Below, piece by piece: positions 19,269-29,705 of a stretch of 64,000 bases of DNA; the stretch's first letter is position 1; every line of letters starts with the position of its first letter. Where the stretch lies: NCBI GenBank assembly GCA_026913215.1, contig JAPTYK010000001.1, positions 2,790,001 to 2,854,000 of the forward strand, read 5' to 3'. Under the pieces are notes generated by a model that had not been told where the DNA came from, searched no databases, and worked only from the letters and a program-made list of their open reading frames with translations. The DNA is from Streptomyces diastatochromogenes. Lineage in GTDB: Bacteria > Actinomycetota > Actinomycetes > Streptomycetales > Streptomycetaceae. Position numbers and translations under genes: made by a program.

Positions 19269-19279
19269 CCCCGGTCCGG

Positions 19280-20662
19280 TCAGAAGAGCTTTCCGGGATT
19301 GAGGAGGCCCAGCGGATCGAAGGTGGCCTTGATGCCGCGCTGGAGTTCGAGACCGACCGGCCCCAGCTCCCGTGCCAGCCACTCCTTCTTGAGGACGCCC
19401 ACGCCGTGCTCGCCGGTGATCGTGCCGCCGAGGGCGAGCCCGAGCGCCATGATCTCGTCGAAGGACTCCCGCGCCCGCCGCGACTCGTCCTCGTCGGTGT
19501 GGTCGAAGCAGACGACGGGATGGGTGTTGCCGTCGCCGGCGTGCGCGCAGACGCCGATGGTCAGGCGGTACTTCTCCGCGATCGCCGCCGTGCCGTCGAG
19601 CATCTCGGCGAGCCGCGTCCGCGGCACGCACACGTCGTCGATCATCGTCGCGGACCTGATCGTCTCCAGGGCGGTGAGGGCGAGCCGGCGTGCCTGGAGG
19701 AGGAGTTCGGACTCGGCGGTGTCCGCGGCCGGGACGACCTCGGTGGCGCCCGCCGCCCGGCACAGCTCCCCGACGGCCGCCAGGTCGGCGGCGGGGTCCG
19801 GGGTGTCGAAGGCGCACAGGAGCAGCGCCTCGGTGGTCTCCGGAAGCCCCATCCTCGCCAGCTTGTTGACCGCCTGGACGGTGGTGCGGTCCATGAGTTC
19901 GAGCAGCGAGGGCGTGTGGCCGCGCTCCATGATCGCGCAGACGGCCTCGCAGGCGGCGGCCGCGGAGGGGAACTCGGCGGCGAGCGCGAGCTGCGCCGGC
20001 GGCTGCGGCTTGAGCGCGAGCACGGCCCCGACCACGATCCCGAGACTGCCCTCGGAGCCCACGAAGAGGCGGGTCAGGTCGTATCCGGCCACGCCCTTCG
20101 CCGTGCGCCGGCCGGTGCGCAGGAGCCGCCCGTCGGCGAGGACGACGTCGAGCCCGAGGACGTACTCGGCGGTGACCCCGTACTTGACGCAGCACAGGCC
20201 GCCGGAGGCGGTGCCGATGTTCCCGCCGATGGTGCAGGACTCCCAGCTGGAGGGGTCCGGCGGGTAGTACAGGCCGTGTTCGGCGACGGCCCGCGACAGC
20301 ACGGCGTTGACGACGCCCGGTTCGACGACGGCGATCCGGTCGACCGGGTTGATCTCCAGGACGCGGTCCATCTTCACGAGGGAGAGCACGATGCAGCCGT
20401 CGGAGGCGTTGGCCCCGCCCGACAGGCCCGTGCGGGCGCCCTGCGGGACGACGGGCACGCGGAGTTCGGTCGCGGTGCGCATGACGTGCCGCACCTGCTC
20501 GACCGTCCTCGGGAGCACGACGACCGCGGGGTCGCCGGCCGCGCAGAAACTCGCCATGTCGCGCGCGTAGGAGGCGGTGACGTCCGGGTCGGTGAGGATC
20601 GTGTCGTCGGGAAGTCCGGCGCGCAGCCGCGCCACGAGGTCGTTCCGCTGAAGATCGTCCAT
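19280..20662 (-). CDS. FAD-linked oxidase, glycolate/D-lactate dehydrogenase GlcD type
   Basis: The intact 460-residue protein has a PCMH-type FAD-binding domain (VVPQGARTGLSGGAN, then SWESCTIGGNIGTASGG, and GSEGSLGIV) and a C-terminal FAD-oxidase domain with the CAHAGDGNTHP and TGEHGVGVLKKEWL motifs. Such enzymes oxidise 2-hydroxy acids such as glycolate or D-lactate; the exact substrate is not fixed by the sequence. No GlcE or GlcF partner gene is adjacent. ATG 20662 starts MDDLQRNDLV. It is convergent with ssgG, with 11 bp between the stops. Confidence 0.9.
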   Translation of the reverse strand: MDDLQRNDLVARLRAGLPDDTILTDPDVTASYARDMASFCAAGDPAVVVLPRTVEQVRHVMRTATELRVPVVPQGARTGLSGGANASDGCIVLSLVKMDRVLEINPVDRIAVVEPGVVNAVLSRAVAEHGLYYPPDPSSWESCTIGGNIGTASGGLCCVKYGVTAEYVLGLDVVLADGRLLRTGRRTAKGVAGYDLTRLFVGSEGSLGIVVGAVLALKPQPPAQLALAAEFPSAAAACEAVCAIMERGHTPSLLELMDRTTVQAVNKLARMGLPETTEALLLCAFDTPDPAADLAAVGELCRAAGATEVVPAADTAESELLLQARRLALTALETIRSATMIDDVCVPRTRLAEMLDGTAAIAEKYRLTIGVCAHAGDGNTHPVVCFDHTDEDESRRARESFDEIMALGLALGGTITGEHGVGVLKKEWLARELGPVGLELQRGIKATFDPLGLLNPGKLF

Positions 20663-20760
20663 GCGTCCAGCGTGGCACCCGCCGCCATCGGTGTGAACCT
20701 GCCGGGGCGGGTCCTTCGCGCGCTCTTGCGACGGGCGGACGCGGGCGCACAGTGAGCGCC

Positions 20761-22149
20761 ATGAAGACCGAGAACGTGTCGAGGGCGGTTCTGGCGGCCG
20801 GGGTGGGCGCGGTGCTCGCGGCGGCGGCGCTGGTGTACGTCCCGGAGTTCGCCGGGAAGGGTCCGCGGGTCCGCCCGGTCCGGCGGAGCGGGCGGTGATC
20901 GCGGCCCGCGCGGGCGCGCGGGCGGCGCTCCCGGACCTGGCCGCGCTGATCGCCGACCGGGAGGCGTGGCTGCGGGAGCATCCGGACGACGAGGCGTCCT
21001 GGGCGGAGCTGGGGCGGCGTACACGGAGCGGGGCAGCCGGCTCGGGGACGTACGGGACTATCCGCGGGCCGAGCTGGCGCTGCGCCGCTCGCTCGCCGAA
21101 CGGCCCGCCGCGCGCGGCAATCTGGAGGCGGAGCTCGGGCTCGGGGCGCTCGCGGGGCGCGGGGCGACTGGAAGTCGGCCGAGGAGTGGGGCGAGCGGGT
21201 GCGGAAGGCCGACCCGCGCCGGTGGTCCGTGTACCCGGTCCTGATGGACGCGTACAGCGGCCTCGGGGACTACAAGGCGGCCCAGAAGTCCCTGGAGAGC
21301 CTGGAGGGCTCCACGCGGGCGCGGTGGTGCGGGCGGGGGCCGCGCGGACGTACCGCGACCGGGGCTGGCGGGAGGACGCCGACGCGGCGGCCCTCGACGC
21401 GGTGGCGCTCTCCGCGACGGACCCGGAGAAGGCGGAGGCCCTCGCCCTCCTCGGCGACCTGGCGTGGGAGCGGGGCGAGCCGGCGGAGGCCCTCGGGCGG
21501 TACGGGGAGGCGCTGCGGCTCGTACGCGACCACGGCCCCTCCCTCGCGGGCCGGGCCCGCTCCTCGCCGCCCTCGGCCGCCCCGACGAGGCCGTGCGCGA
21601 CTGGCGGGCCGCCCTGGCCCGGCTGCCGCTGCCGGAGTACCTCCTGGAGGCCGGCGAGCTGTACGAGTCGCTGGGCCGGGACGCGGAGGCGCAGGCCCTG
21701 TACGGGCGTCTGCGCACGGCCGTCCGTCCGGCCTCGCAGGTCCCTCTCGGTCTCCTCGACGCCGACCACGGCGACCCGGCCGCCGCGGTCGTCCGCATGC
21801 GGGCGGAGTGGGCCCGCGGCCACCGCTCCGTCCAGGTCGCGGACGCGCTCGCCTGGGCGCTGCACCGCCCGGCGCCTCCAAGGAGGCCCTGCCCTACGCG
21901 AAGCGCGCCACCGAAGAGGGTCTCCGCAGCGCCCCTTCCTGTACCACCGCGGCGCGATCGAACGCGCCCTCAACCAGACGGGCCCCGCCCGCCGTCACCT
22001 GGAGGAGTCGCTCCGCGTCAACCCCGGTTCTCCCTGCTCCACGCGCCCCGGGCGGCGGAGGGCCTGGCGGCGCTGGGGAGCCGTCGGACGAACTGCCGCC
22101 GGAGCTGCGCGCGGAGCGGTCCGCGGGGCGTCGGGGGCTCGGGGCGTGA
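20761..22149 (+). CDS. TPR-repeat protein with N-terminal anchor, frame broken nine times
   Basis: ATG 20761 begins MKTENVSRAVLAAGVGAVLA, an uncleaved signal or membrane anchor. Downstream segments carry TPR-like helix pairs: YPRAELALRRSLAERPAARG, KAEALALLGDLAWERGEPAEA, YLLEAGELYESLGRDAEAQA, and a final HLEESLRVNPGFSLLHAPRAAEGL. Coding segments use frames 1, 0, 2, 1, 0, 2, 1, 0, 2, 1 in turn, so nine separate one-base losses explain the whole gene. The repaired product is about 466 residues. TPR arrays mediate protein-protein contacts; no specific partner is visible. Orthologues, from memory, lie at this place in other streptomycetes. Confidence 0.75.
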
Positions 22150-22200
22150 GCCCCGGCCCATCCCCGTGTGGGCCGGGGCGGCGCGCTTCGCTCACCCGCC

Positions 22201-22407
22201 CCGTGTGGGCAATCGTCCCGCTGGGCGGGACGGGTGGGCACACGGGACGGCGCCCTTAGCGGCGCCTCCGCGTTACGCGCCTGGACCCGCACCCCAGGGA
22301 GCTGTGCACGGGGTGCGGGTCCAGGATCGGAAGCCTCTGGCGCCGGCAAGGGCGCCGCTCCGTTGTGCCCACCCGTTCCGCCCCAGCGGAACGATTGCCC
22401 ACAACGG
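22201..22407. repeat. Nested inverted-repeat element between convergent genes
   Basis: Two outer arms of about 55 bp (22201-22255 and 22350-22407) are near-perfect inverted copies; both contain GTGGGCAATCGT and a G/C hairpin next to GGGTGGGCAC. Between them is a second perfect inverted repeat (CTGGACCCGCACCCC at 22281-22295 with GGGGTGCGGGTCCAG at 22310-22324). The element fills the gap between the TPR gene and hpd. It can act as a bidirectional terminator but is far larger than needed and resembles a REP/MITE-type repeat. Confidence 0.75.
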
Positions 22408-22418
22408 AGGCGGCGGGG

Positions 22419-23671
<1,253 letters not shown>

Positions 23672-23685
23672 ATGGGGAGACCGCT

Positions 23686-24153
23686 GTGGCGATCGATCAT
23701 TTGGACGGCCGGCTGATCGCGCTGCTCGCGCGCGAGCCGCGCATCGGGGTCCTGGAGGCCTCGCGGCGCCTGGGGGTGGCGCGCGGCACGGTGCAGGCGC
23801 GGCTCGACCGGCTCCAGGCGAGCGGGGTGATCCGCGGGTTCGGGCCCCAGGTGGACCCGGCGGCGCTGGGCTATCCGGTGACGGCCTTCGCGACCCTGGA
23901 GATCAAGCAGGGGCAGGGCGCGGACGTCCGGGGGCACCTGGCGACGGTGCCGGAGGTCCTGGAGCTGCACACGACGACGGGTCACGGCGACATGCTCTGC
24001 CGCCTCGTCGCCCGCTCGAACGCGGACCTCCAGCGGGTGATCGACAAGGTGGTGGCCTTCGAGGGGATCGTGCGGGCCTCCACGGCGATCGTGATGGAGA
24101 ACCCGGTGCCGCTGCGGATCATCCCGCTGGTGGAGCAGGCGGCGCAGGAGTAG
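23686..24153 (+). CDS. hpdR: Lrp/AsnC-family transcriptional regulator of hpd
   Basis: The N-terminal helix-turn-helix (DGRLIALLAREPRIGVLEASRRLGVARGTVQARLDRL) is followed by an AsnC/RAM ligand-binding domain (VTAFATLEIKQG ... LELHTTTGHGDMLCRLVARS). GTG 23686 is chosen over an upstream ATG at 23644 because GGGGAGA lies 5 bp before it and because the shorter protein matches the known N-terminus (MAIDHLDGRL). About 155 residues, normal size. Divergent from hpd with shared operator; S. coelicolor has a described Lrp-type regulator of hpd at this place, and the symbol follows that. The ligand is probably 4-hydroxyphenylpyruvate or tyrosine. Confidence 0.85.
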   Translation: MAIDHLDGRLIALLAREPRIGVLEASRRLGVARGTVQARLDRLQASGVIRGFGPQVDPAALGYPVTAFATLEIKQGQGADVRGHLATVPEVLELHTTTGHGDMLCRLVARSNADLQRVIDKVVAFEGIVRASTAIVMENPVPLRIIPLVEQAAQE

Positions 24154-24181
24154 GAGCGGCCGGGCCCCGTGCAAAGAGCTC

Positions 24182-24237
24182 TGCAAAGAAGTAGTTGCAA
24201 AGAAACCCTTGCAACTACTTCTTTGCAACTCTAAGGT
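24182..24237 (+). promoter_or_regulatory. 19-bp perfect inverted repeat and promoter of the ArsR-type regulator
   Basis: TGCAAAGAAGTAGTTGCAA (24182-24200) and TTGCAACTACTTCTTTGCA (24209-24227) are perfect inverted copies 8 bp apart. The right arm begins with a -35-like TTGCAA (24209-24214). A -10-like TAAGGT (24232-24237) lies 17 bp further and only 7 bp before the ATG at 24244, so the mRNA would be leaderless and the operator would cover the promoter. Confidence 0.65.
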
Positions 24238-24243
24238 GGAGCC

Positions 24244-24906
24244 ATGCCCGAGCCCGAAGACCCGTCAGAGCGACCCGAAGAGCCGTCGCGGCCCGAAGAC
24301 CCGTCACAGCACCCCGGAGCTCCGTCACCGCAGCCCGACGAGCCCCTGAACCGCACGCTCGACCCGCGCTCCCTCCGGGCCATCGCCCACCCCCTGCGGA
24401 TCCAGCTCCTGCGCGCCCTGCGCCGCTACGGCCCTGCCACCGCCTCCCAACTGGCCGAGCGGCTCGGCGAGTCCAGCGGCGCCACCAGCTACCACCTGCG
24501 CCAGCTCGCCGCCCACGGCTTCATCGCGGACGACCCGACGCGCGGCAAGGGCCGGGAGCGCTGGTGGAAGGCGGCCCACCGGGGGACGACCTTCGACGAG
24601 ACGCTCCACAAGAACCCCGACCCGGAGGTCCAGGGCGCCCTGGACGTCCTCATGCACGAGATCACGACCATCCACACCCAGGAGCTGTCGACCTGGGTCG
24701 CCACCCGCCACACCTGGGACGAGGAGTGGTACGGCGCCTCGGACTTCAGCGACTTCACGCTGGCCCTCCCGCCGGAGCGGCTGCGCGAGCTCAACCTGAG
24801 GATCCACGCGCTGATCAACGAGTACGGCGCCACCGCCGACCCCGACGCGCCGGGAGCCGAGCGCGTACGGATGCACCTGCACGCGTTCCCGCAGCACGCC
24901 GACTGA
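24244..24906 (+). CDS. ArsR-like winged-helix transcriptional regulator
   Basis: The intact 220-residue product has a charged Pro/Glu-rich N-terminus (residues 1-35), then a winged-helix domain: LRAIAHPLRIQLLRALRRYG, ATASQLAERLGESSGATSYHL, GKGRERWWKA. This is the helix-turn-helix_20 subgroup of ArsR-like repressors. The C-terminal half is helical and probably binds a ligand. It heads a unit with a 62-residue ORF and an MFS exporter; autoregulation through the upstream 19-bp inverted repeat is likely. The ligand, probably an MFS substrate, is unknown. Confidence 0.88.
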   Translation: MPEPEDPSERPEEPSRPEDPSQHPGAPSPQPDEPLNRTLDPRSLRAIAHPLRIQLLRALRRYGPATASQLAERLGESSGATSYHLRQLAAHGFIADDPTRGKGRERWWKAAHRGTTFDETLHKNPDPEVQGALDVLMHEITTIHTQELSTWVATRHTWDEEWYGASDFSDFTLALPPERLRELNLRIHALINEYGATADPDAPGAERVRMHLHAFPQHAD

Positions 24907-24922
24907 CGGAAGGAACCCCGCC

Positions 24923-25111
24923 ATGCACGCCGACATCCACCTCCAGCTGCACGCCCTGACCGCCGCGGAACTCCACCACGAGGCCGCCGCCACCCGGCCG
25001 CTCCCCACCGCCGCCGCGACCCCGATGCGGGTCCAACTCGGCTGGAAGCTCGTCGAGTTCGGCCTCAAGCTGGCCGTCACCCCGCCCCGTACCGCCACCA
25101 CCCTCGCCTGA
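24923..25111 (+). CDS. Small conserved-context protein (62 aa)
   Basis: A 62-residue product begins MHADIHLQLHALTAAELHHE and is Ala/Leu/His-rich, without a membrane segment. AAGGAA precedes ATG 24923, and the gene sits 16 bp after the regulator and 66 bp before the exporter. Short proteins of this kind often lie between such regulators and MFS genes in streptomycetes. Function unknown; it could be a spurious ORF, but its position and start signal favour a gene. Confidence 0.55.
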   Translation: MHADIHLQLHALTAAELHHEAAATRPLPTAAATPMRVQLGWKLVEFGLKLAVTPPRTATTLA

Positions 25112-25177
25112 CGGGCGGGAAGACGGAACGGAAGACGGAAAGTACGCGGCAGAAAACCGACCGGGGGGAAAGTCACC

Positions 25178-26432
25178 GTGCGCCCACGCACACCCTTGGC
25201 CGCCGTCCTGGCGGCCAACACCGTTTCCATCAGCGGCAACGCGCTCACCTTCATCGCCGTCCCGTGGTTCGCCCTGGAGACCACGGGAAGCCCCGGCAAG
25301 GCCGGTCTCGTGGCCTTCTGCGCCGCCGTGCCCGTCGTCCTCTCCGCCCTCGCGGGCGGCCCCGTCATCGACCGGATCGGCCGCCGCCGGGTCTCCATCG
25401 CCTCCGACCTCGTCTGCGGCCTCGCGCTCGCCGCGATCCCCCTGCTCAACGGGGCCGGGCTGCTCCGCTTCTGGATGCTGTGCGCGCTGATGGCCGTCAC
25501 CGGCCTGTTCCACGCGCCCGGCGAGACCGCCCGGCACGTCCTCGTCCCCGACCTGGCCCGGCACGCCGGGACGCCCCTCCCGCGCGCCGCCAGCCTGTAC
25601 GACGCCGTCTCGCGCGGCGCCCGCATGACGGGCGCCGCCGTCGCCGGCCTCCTCGTGGCGCTGATCGGCGCCGACACCGTCCTGTACCTCGACGCGGCCA
25701 CCTTCGCCGTCTCCGCGCTGCTCGTCCTCGCGGGCCTGCGCGGCATCCCGTCCGCGGAGCCGCTGCGCGACGCGCCGCCGCTGTCCCTCGCCACGTACCG
25801 CGCGGACCTGCGGGAGGGCTACGGCTTCCTGCTGCGCACCCGGCTCCTCCTCGGCGTCAGCGTCATGGTGATGATCACCAACGGTCTGGGGCAGAGCTGG
25901 AACGGGGTCCTGCTGCCCGTCCACGCCCGCGAGAACCTCGGCGGTTCGGCCGCGCTCGGCCTGCTCGTCGCCGTCTTCGGCGGCTGCGCCCTGCTCGGCG
26001 CCCTGCTCTACGGGGCCTTCGGCCACCGCTTCCCGCGCCGCCCGGTCTTCGCCGTCGGCTTCCTGCTCGTCGGCACCCCCTCGCACGTGACCGCCGCGTT
26101 CACCGACAGCACCCTGCCGCTGCTCGTCACGATGGCGCTGGGCGGGCTCGGCGCGGGGTGCTCAACCCGATCCTCACCACGGTCTTCTACGAGATCGTCC
26201 CCGAGGAGCTGCGCAGCCGGGTCGGCAGCGCCAGTACCGCGAGCGTGCTCCTGACCACCCCGCTCGGCGGCCTCGCGGCCGGCTACCTGGTGGAGCGGGC
26301 CGGGCTCACCGCCGCCCTGCTCTCCTTCGGCGCGGTCTACTTCCTCGCGACGCTCTCGCCGTTCGTCTTCCCCGCCTGGCGGGCGATGGACGCGCCGCGC
26401 CCCGGGAGGAGGGAAGGAGAAGGAGGACGGGC
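25178..26432 (+). CDS. MFS transporter (MFS_3-like exporter), frame broken
   Basis: Around 400 residues with 10-12 hydrophobic segments, starting MRPRTPLAAVLAANTVSISG at GTG 25178. Motif A-like loop GGPVIDRIGRRRVSIASD is present, and VPEELRSRVGSAS follows helix 9, typical of the enterobactin-exporter-like branch of MFS. One base is missing near 26158 (LGAG / VLNPILTTV). After the last helix (FLATLSPFVFPAWRAMD) the frame has no stop before the convergent gene, so a second indel hides the real stop; the end at 26432 is approximate. It is the likely target gene of the upstream ArsR-like repressor. Confidence 0.82.
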
Positions 26433-27225
26433 TCAGCAGCTCGGGACCTTCGACTCCTGCCCCTGCTCCAGGGCCCGCAGGGACGCCACCGCGTCGCTGA
26501 GCGCGGTGACGGGCACCAGGCGCAGGCCCTTCGGCCGCTCGGCCAGGGCGTCCGAGCACTCGTCCTTCGGCACGAGGAAGACGGTGGCCCCGTCCCGGGC
26601 GGCGGCCTGCGTCTTGAGGGACACCCCGCCGACCGCGCCGACCGAGCCGTCCGGGTCGATCGTGCCCGTACCGGCGACGATCCGGCCGCCGGTGAGGTCG
26701 CCGCCGTGCCCGTCGCCGTCGAGCTTGTCGACGATGCCGAGGGAGAAGAGCAGCCCGGCGCTGGGCCCGCCGATGTCGGCGAGGTGCAGGGTCACCTTCA
26801 CCTGCTTCGGGTCCTTCTTCAGGTACCCGAGGGCGGCGAGGGCGGCCGCGTCCTGCGACTCCTTCATCTGCCCGAGGTTGTGCTTCTCGATCTCGGCGTC
26901 GGACTGCCCCGAGGGGTAGACGGAGTCGTGCGGCAGGACGGCCCGGTCGGTGCGGAACCAGGCGTCGGCCACGTCCCGGAGGTCCACGTCCGCGGACGGC
27001 CCGGTCGCGATGATCGTCGTCATCCGCAGCTCGCCCTCGGTGGGCCGGACCGGGGCGCCGGTGATCGTGATGACCTCCGCCCTTGTCCTCGCCGAGCACG
27101 TCGGCGGTCGTGCCGGGCTGCGCGATCGCGTACGGCAGCGGCGCGAACCCGACGACGGCGAAGAGCGCGGCGACGGGCAGCGCGCAGAGCGCGAGGGCAC
27201 GGGGACGGGAGAGGCTGGAGAACAC
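26433..27225 (-). CDS. Lon-like S16 serine protease, secreted, lacking a PDZ domain, frame broken
   Basis: GTG 27225 begins MFSSLSRPRALALCALPVAA, a signal or anchor. After an interruption near 27085 (two bases missing, or one extra), the product runs EVITITGAPVRPTEGELRMT, then the Lon proteolytic core HLADIGGPSAGLLFSLGIVD with the catalytic serine, and GGVSLKTQAAARDGATVFLVP with the catalytic lysine region. Related YlbL proteases carry a PDZ domain between the anchor and the Lon core. Here the spacing (about 100 residues) is occupied by another sequence without PDZ motifs. The protein is about 264 residues. Substrates unknown. Confidence 0.82.
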
Positions 27226-27234
27226 GCCCCCAAT

Positions 27235-28412
27235 CTACTGGGGCGGGCGCCGGTGCCCGGCCACCGGCAGCCTCCGGTCGAAGAAGGCCCGCACCCCGTG
27301 CCGTACGCGGGCCGTCGCCACCGCCGGGTCCCCGGCCCCACGAGCTCGGCCCTGGCGGCGGCGGTGACCAGGCCGGCGGCCTGGAGCCGGGGCACGAGGT
27401 GGGCGTAGTCACTGAAGATCCAGTGGTTGGCGTCGGTCAGCAGGACACGGGGGCCGGGACCCCGCCCAGGAGCGTTCGAGCCGGTCGGCGAACTCGAACC
27501 CGTCCGTACGGAACATCAGCAGCGGCTTGCCGAGGCCCGCCACCGGCCCCGGGTCGAGGTCGAGGTACCCCTCCAGGTTGACGCCCGCGGCGATCCGCTC
27601 GTCGCCGGCCAGCGCGTGGACGGCGGCGGTGCCGCCCGCCGAGTGCCCGTACACGCCGATCCGCCGCAGGTCCATGACGGGGGCGAGCGGCAGGCCGGGC
27701 AGCCGGTCGAGGACGAGGCGGAGGTCCGCGACCCGCGTGTCGACCATCGTGCGGAAGGTCGCCGGGTCCGGGTCCCCCGCAGCACCGTCGTCCGCATCCC
27801 GCCCGGCAGCTCCACCTGGCTCGCGTCGCCCGGGTGGTCGACGAGGACCACGACCCGGCCGTGGCTCGCGAGGTCCTCGGCGAGGGCCGTACCGAGCGTG
27901 CGGGAGTCGCCGCCGCCCGGCGTGTACAGCAGCACGGGACGGCGCCCCGGGAGCGGCGGCGCGTCCACGTGCCCGTGGGTGAGGACCGCGCCCCAGTCGA
28001 CCCCGGCCTCGGGCCCGGGAAGCCCGGGGTGGACGAGGTGGGCGAGGACGGCGAAGCAATCCGCCTCCTCGCGGGTGAGCTGCGGGGCGCGCGGAAAGCC
28101 GTCGACGGCACGGGCCGGGTACAGGACGCTGATCTTCACCTCGCGTACGGCCGCGGGCTCCCAGGGGTCCTTGCGCGCCGTGTCCGTCAGGACGAAGGTC
28201 CGCAGCCCGACGGGGTGGGGGCCGGTCGGCGCGGGCAGCCGGAGAACGGCCGGCCCGTCCGCCGCCCGGGCGGCTCCGGCTCCGGGTCCGAGGAGGAGGG
28301 CCGCGGCGCCGAGGAGGGCTCCCTTGGCGACGGTACGGCGGCTGGGTGCGGAGTGCGGGGCGGAGTGCGGGGCGGAGTGCGGTGCGGACTCGGGTGCGGA
28401 GTTCGGTGTCAT
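27235..28412 (-). CDS. Tat-exported alpha/beta hydrolase (lipase/PAF-acetylhydrolase-like), frame broken
   Basis: ATG 28412 starts a short SAPH-repeat peptide (12-bp DNA repeat), then a twin-arginine signal (SRRTVAKGALLGAAALLLG ... ARA). The mature domain has an oxyanion segment RPVLLYTPGGGDSRTLG and a nucleophile elbow GHSAGG (IGVYGHSAGGTAAVHAL). The catalytic histidine is probably in LTDANHWIFSDY. One base is missing near 27780, two near 27470 and one near 27310; after repair the protein ends at TAG 27235-27237 with ...AGHRRPPQ. About 390 residues. The fold and the SDY/HW tail are like bacterial PAF-acetylhydrolases or polyester-type lipases. Confidence 0.78.
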
Positions 28413-28492
28413 GCACGGCATCCTTGGGCGGGCGGGGCCCGGCCGCGAAGGTTCAGGCCCTGCCCGAAAGGCTGGCTTCCGGAGGGGAACGA

Positions 28493-29458
28493 TTGCTGCG
28501 CGTCCATTTCACGCCCGAGGACTTCACCCGGGTCCGCTTCGCCCCCGTCCCTCCCCCGTCCCCGAACTCCACGCCGCCCTGATGATGCTGGGCGCCCCCA
28601 CGAGGACCTCCTCTTCGGCCGCTGGCGCGGCAGGCTCCTCCGCGCCCTGCCCCGCGCCTCCGAGCCGCTCGCCGACCTGGTCCCCGGCGGCGCCGCCCCT
28701 CACTTCCTCGACGTCCTCGGCGACACCCGCGAGGAGGGCCTCTCCTGATCCGGTCGGCCCGGCCGGAGTTCGTCCGCTCCGAGCTGGAGCGGGTGTACGC
28801 GGGCGGGGCCCCGTACCGCCGTGGGTCCGGGGCCTGCACGGCGGGGACGCGGGCGCGTGGCGGGTCCTTGAGGGGCGCAGCGCGCCGCGTACGAGACGGT
28901 CCTCGCGCCGGTCTGGCCGCTGGTCCAGGACCTGCACCGGGCGGAGTTCACGCGGCACGCGCTGATGATGGCGGAAGGGGGCTGGGGCGGCGCTGACGGC
29001 TCTGGGGCGCGGCCCCGGGAGGGACCGGGATCTGGGAGTGGCCGGGGCCGCCCTCGCGCGACGTCCACCTCGCCGGACGGGGCCTCGTCCTGCTGCCCAC
29101 CTTCCACTGGCGGGGCGGGCCGCTCGTCCAGGACCTCCCGGACCGGCCGGTGGTCCTGACGTACCCGGCGGGCGGCGGGCTGCCGCTCGACCCGGCGGCC
29201 ACCTCCGACGAGGACGCCCTCGCCGGCGTCCTGGGCCGCACCCGGGCCGAACTCCTCCGCTCCCTCACCGCCCCCCGCACCACCACCGAACTGGCCCGCG
29301 ACCTCGGCGTCAGCAACGCGACGGCCTCGTCCCACGCCCAGGCCCTCCGCGCGGCCGGCCTCCTCACGACGACCCGCACGGGCCGCTCGGTCCACCACGC
29401 GCGCACGGCCCTGGGCGGCCTGCTGAACCGGGGCCACCCGCCCCACGGGGCCCTCTAG
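28493..29458 (+). CDS. DUF5937/ArsR-type transcriptional regulator, frame broken repeatedly
   Basis: TTG 28493 is chosen because GGAGGGG lies 5 bp upstream and the protein then begins LLRVHFTPEDFTRVRFAP, the start of the DUF5937 family. Further pieces are LLFGRWRGRLLRALPRASEPLADLVP, HRAEFTRHALMM, DVHLAGRGLVLLPTFHW, and a C-terminal ArsR helix-turn-helix (RAELLRSLTAPRTTTELARDLGVSNATASSHAQALRAAGLL). At least six one-base losses lie between about 28555 and 29090; the HTH itself is intact. Divergent from the Tat hydrolase, 80 bp apart. Ligand unknown. Confidence 0.75.
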
Positions 29459-29502
29459 CGGGGGCGGAGGCCCGGAGCGGATGTCGCGCGCCGCGCCAGG
29501 AC

Positions 29503-29539
29503 GTACCGCGCCAGGATGCGCCGCGTCCTGGCGCGGTAC
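29503..29539. terminator. Terminator after the DUF5937 regulator
   Basis: Perfect 14-bp stem: GTACCGCGCCAGGA (29503-29516) with TCCTGGCGCGGTAC (29526-29539), 9-nt loop. It lies just before a tandem-repeat array, in a convergent gap. Confidence 0.7.
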
Positions 29540-29540
29540 G

Positions 29541-29705
29541 GCTCAGCGCGGTACGCCTCAGCCCAGTACGGCCCAGCGCAGCACGCCTCAGCCCAGTACG
29601 GCCCAGCGCAGCACGGCCCAGCACAGCACGCTCCAGCCCAGCACGGCCCAGCGCAGCACGGCCCAGCACAGCACGCCTCAGCCCAGTGCGCCTCAGCGCA
29701 GCGCG
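29541..29705. repeat. Array of eleven 15-bp tandem repeats
   Basis: Eleven units of 15 bp with variants such as GCCCAGCGCAGCACG and CCTCAGCCCAGTACG run without gaps from 29541 to 29705. The array fills the convergent space between the DUF5937 and IclR genes, and the IclR stop codon (29693-29695) is in its last unit. Unit order is not random: several adjacent pairs are repeated. Confidence 0.85.

Noticed and set aside
29364..29669. A minus-strand frame reading as pentapeptide-like LGRAA/GLRRT repeats
   Set aside because: It results from the 15-bp tandem array. The true pentapeptide consensus (A-D/N-L-x-x) is not met, and the frame begins inside a regulator on the other strand.
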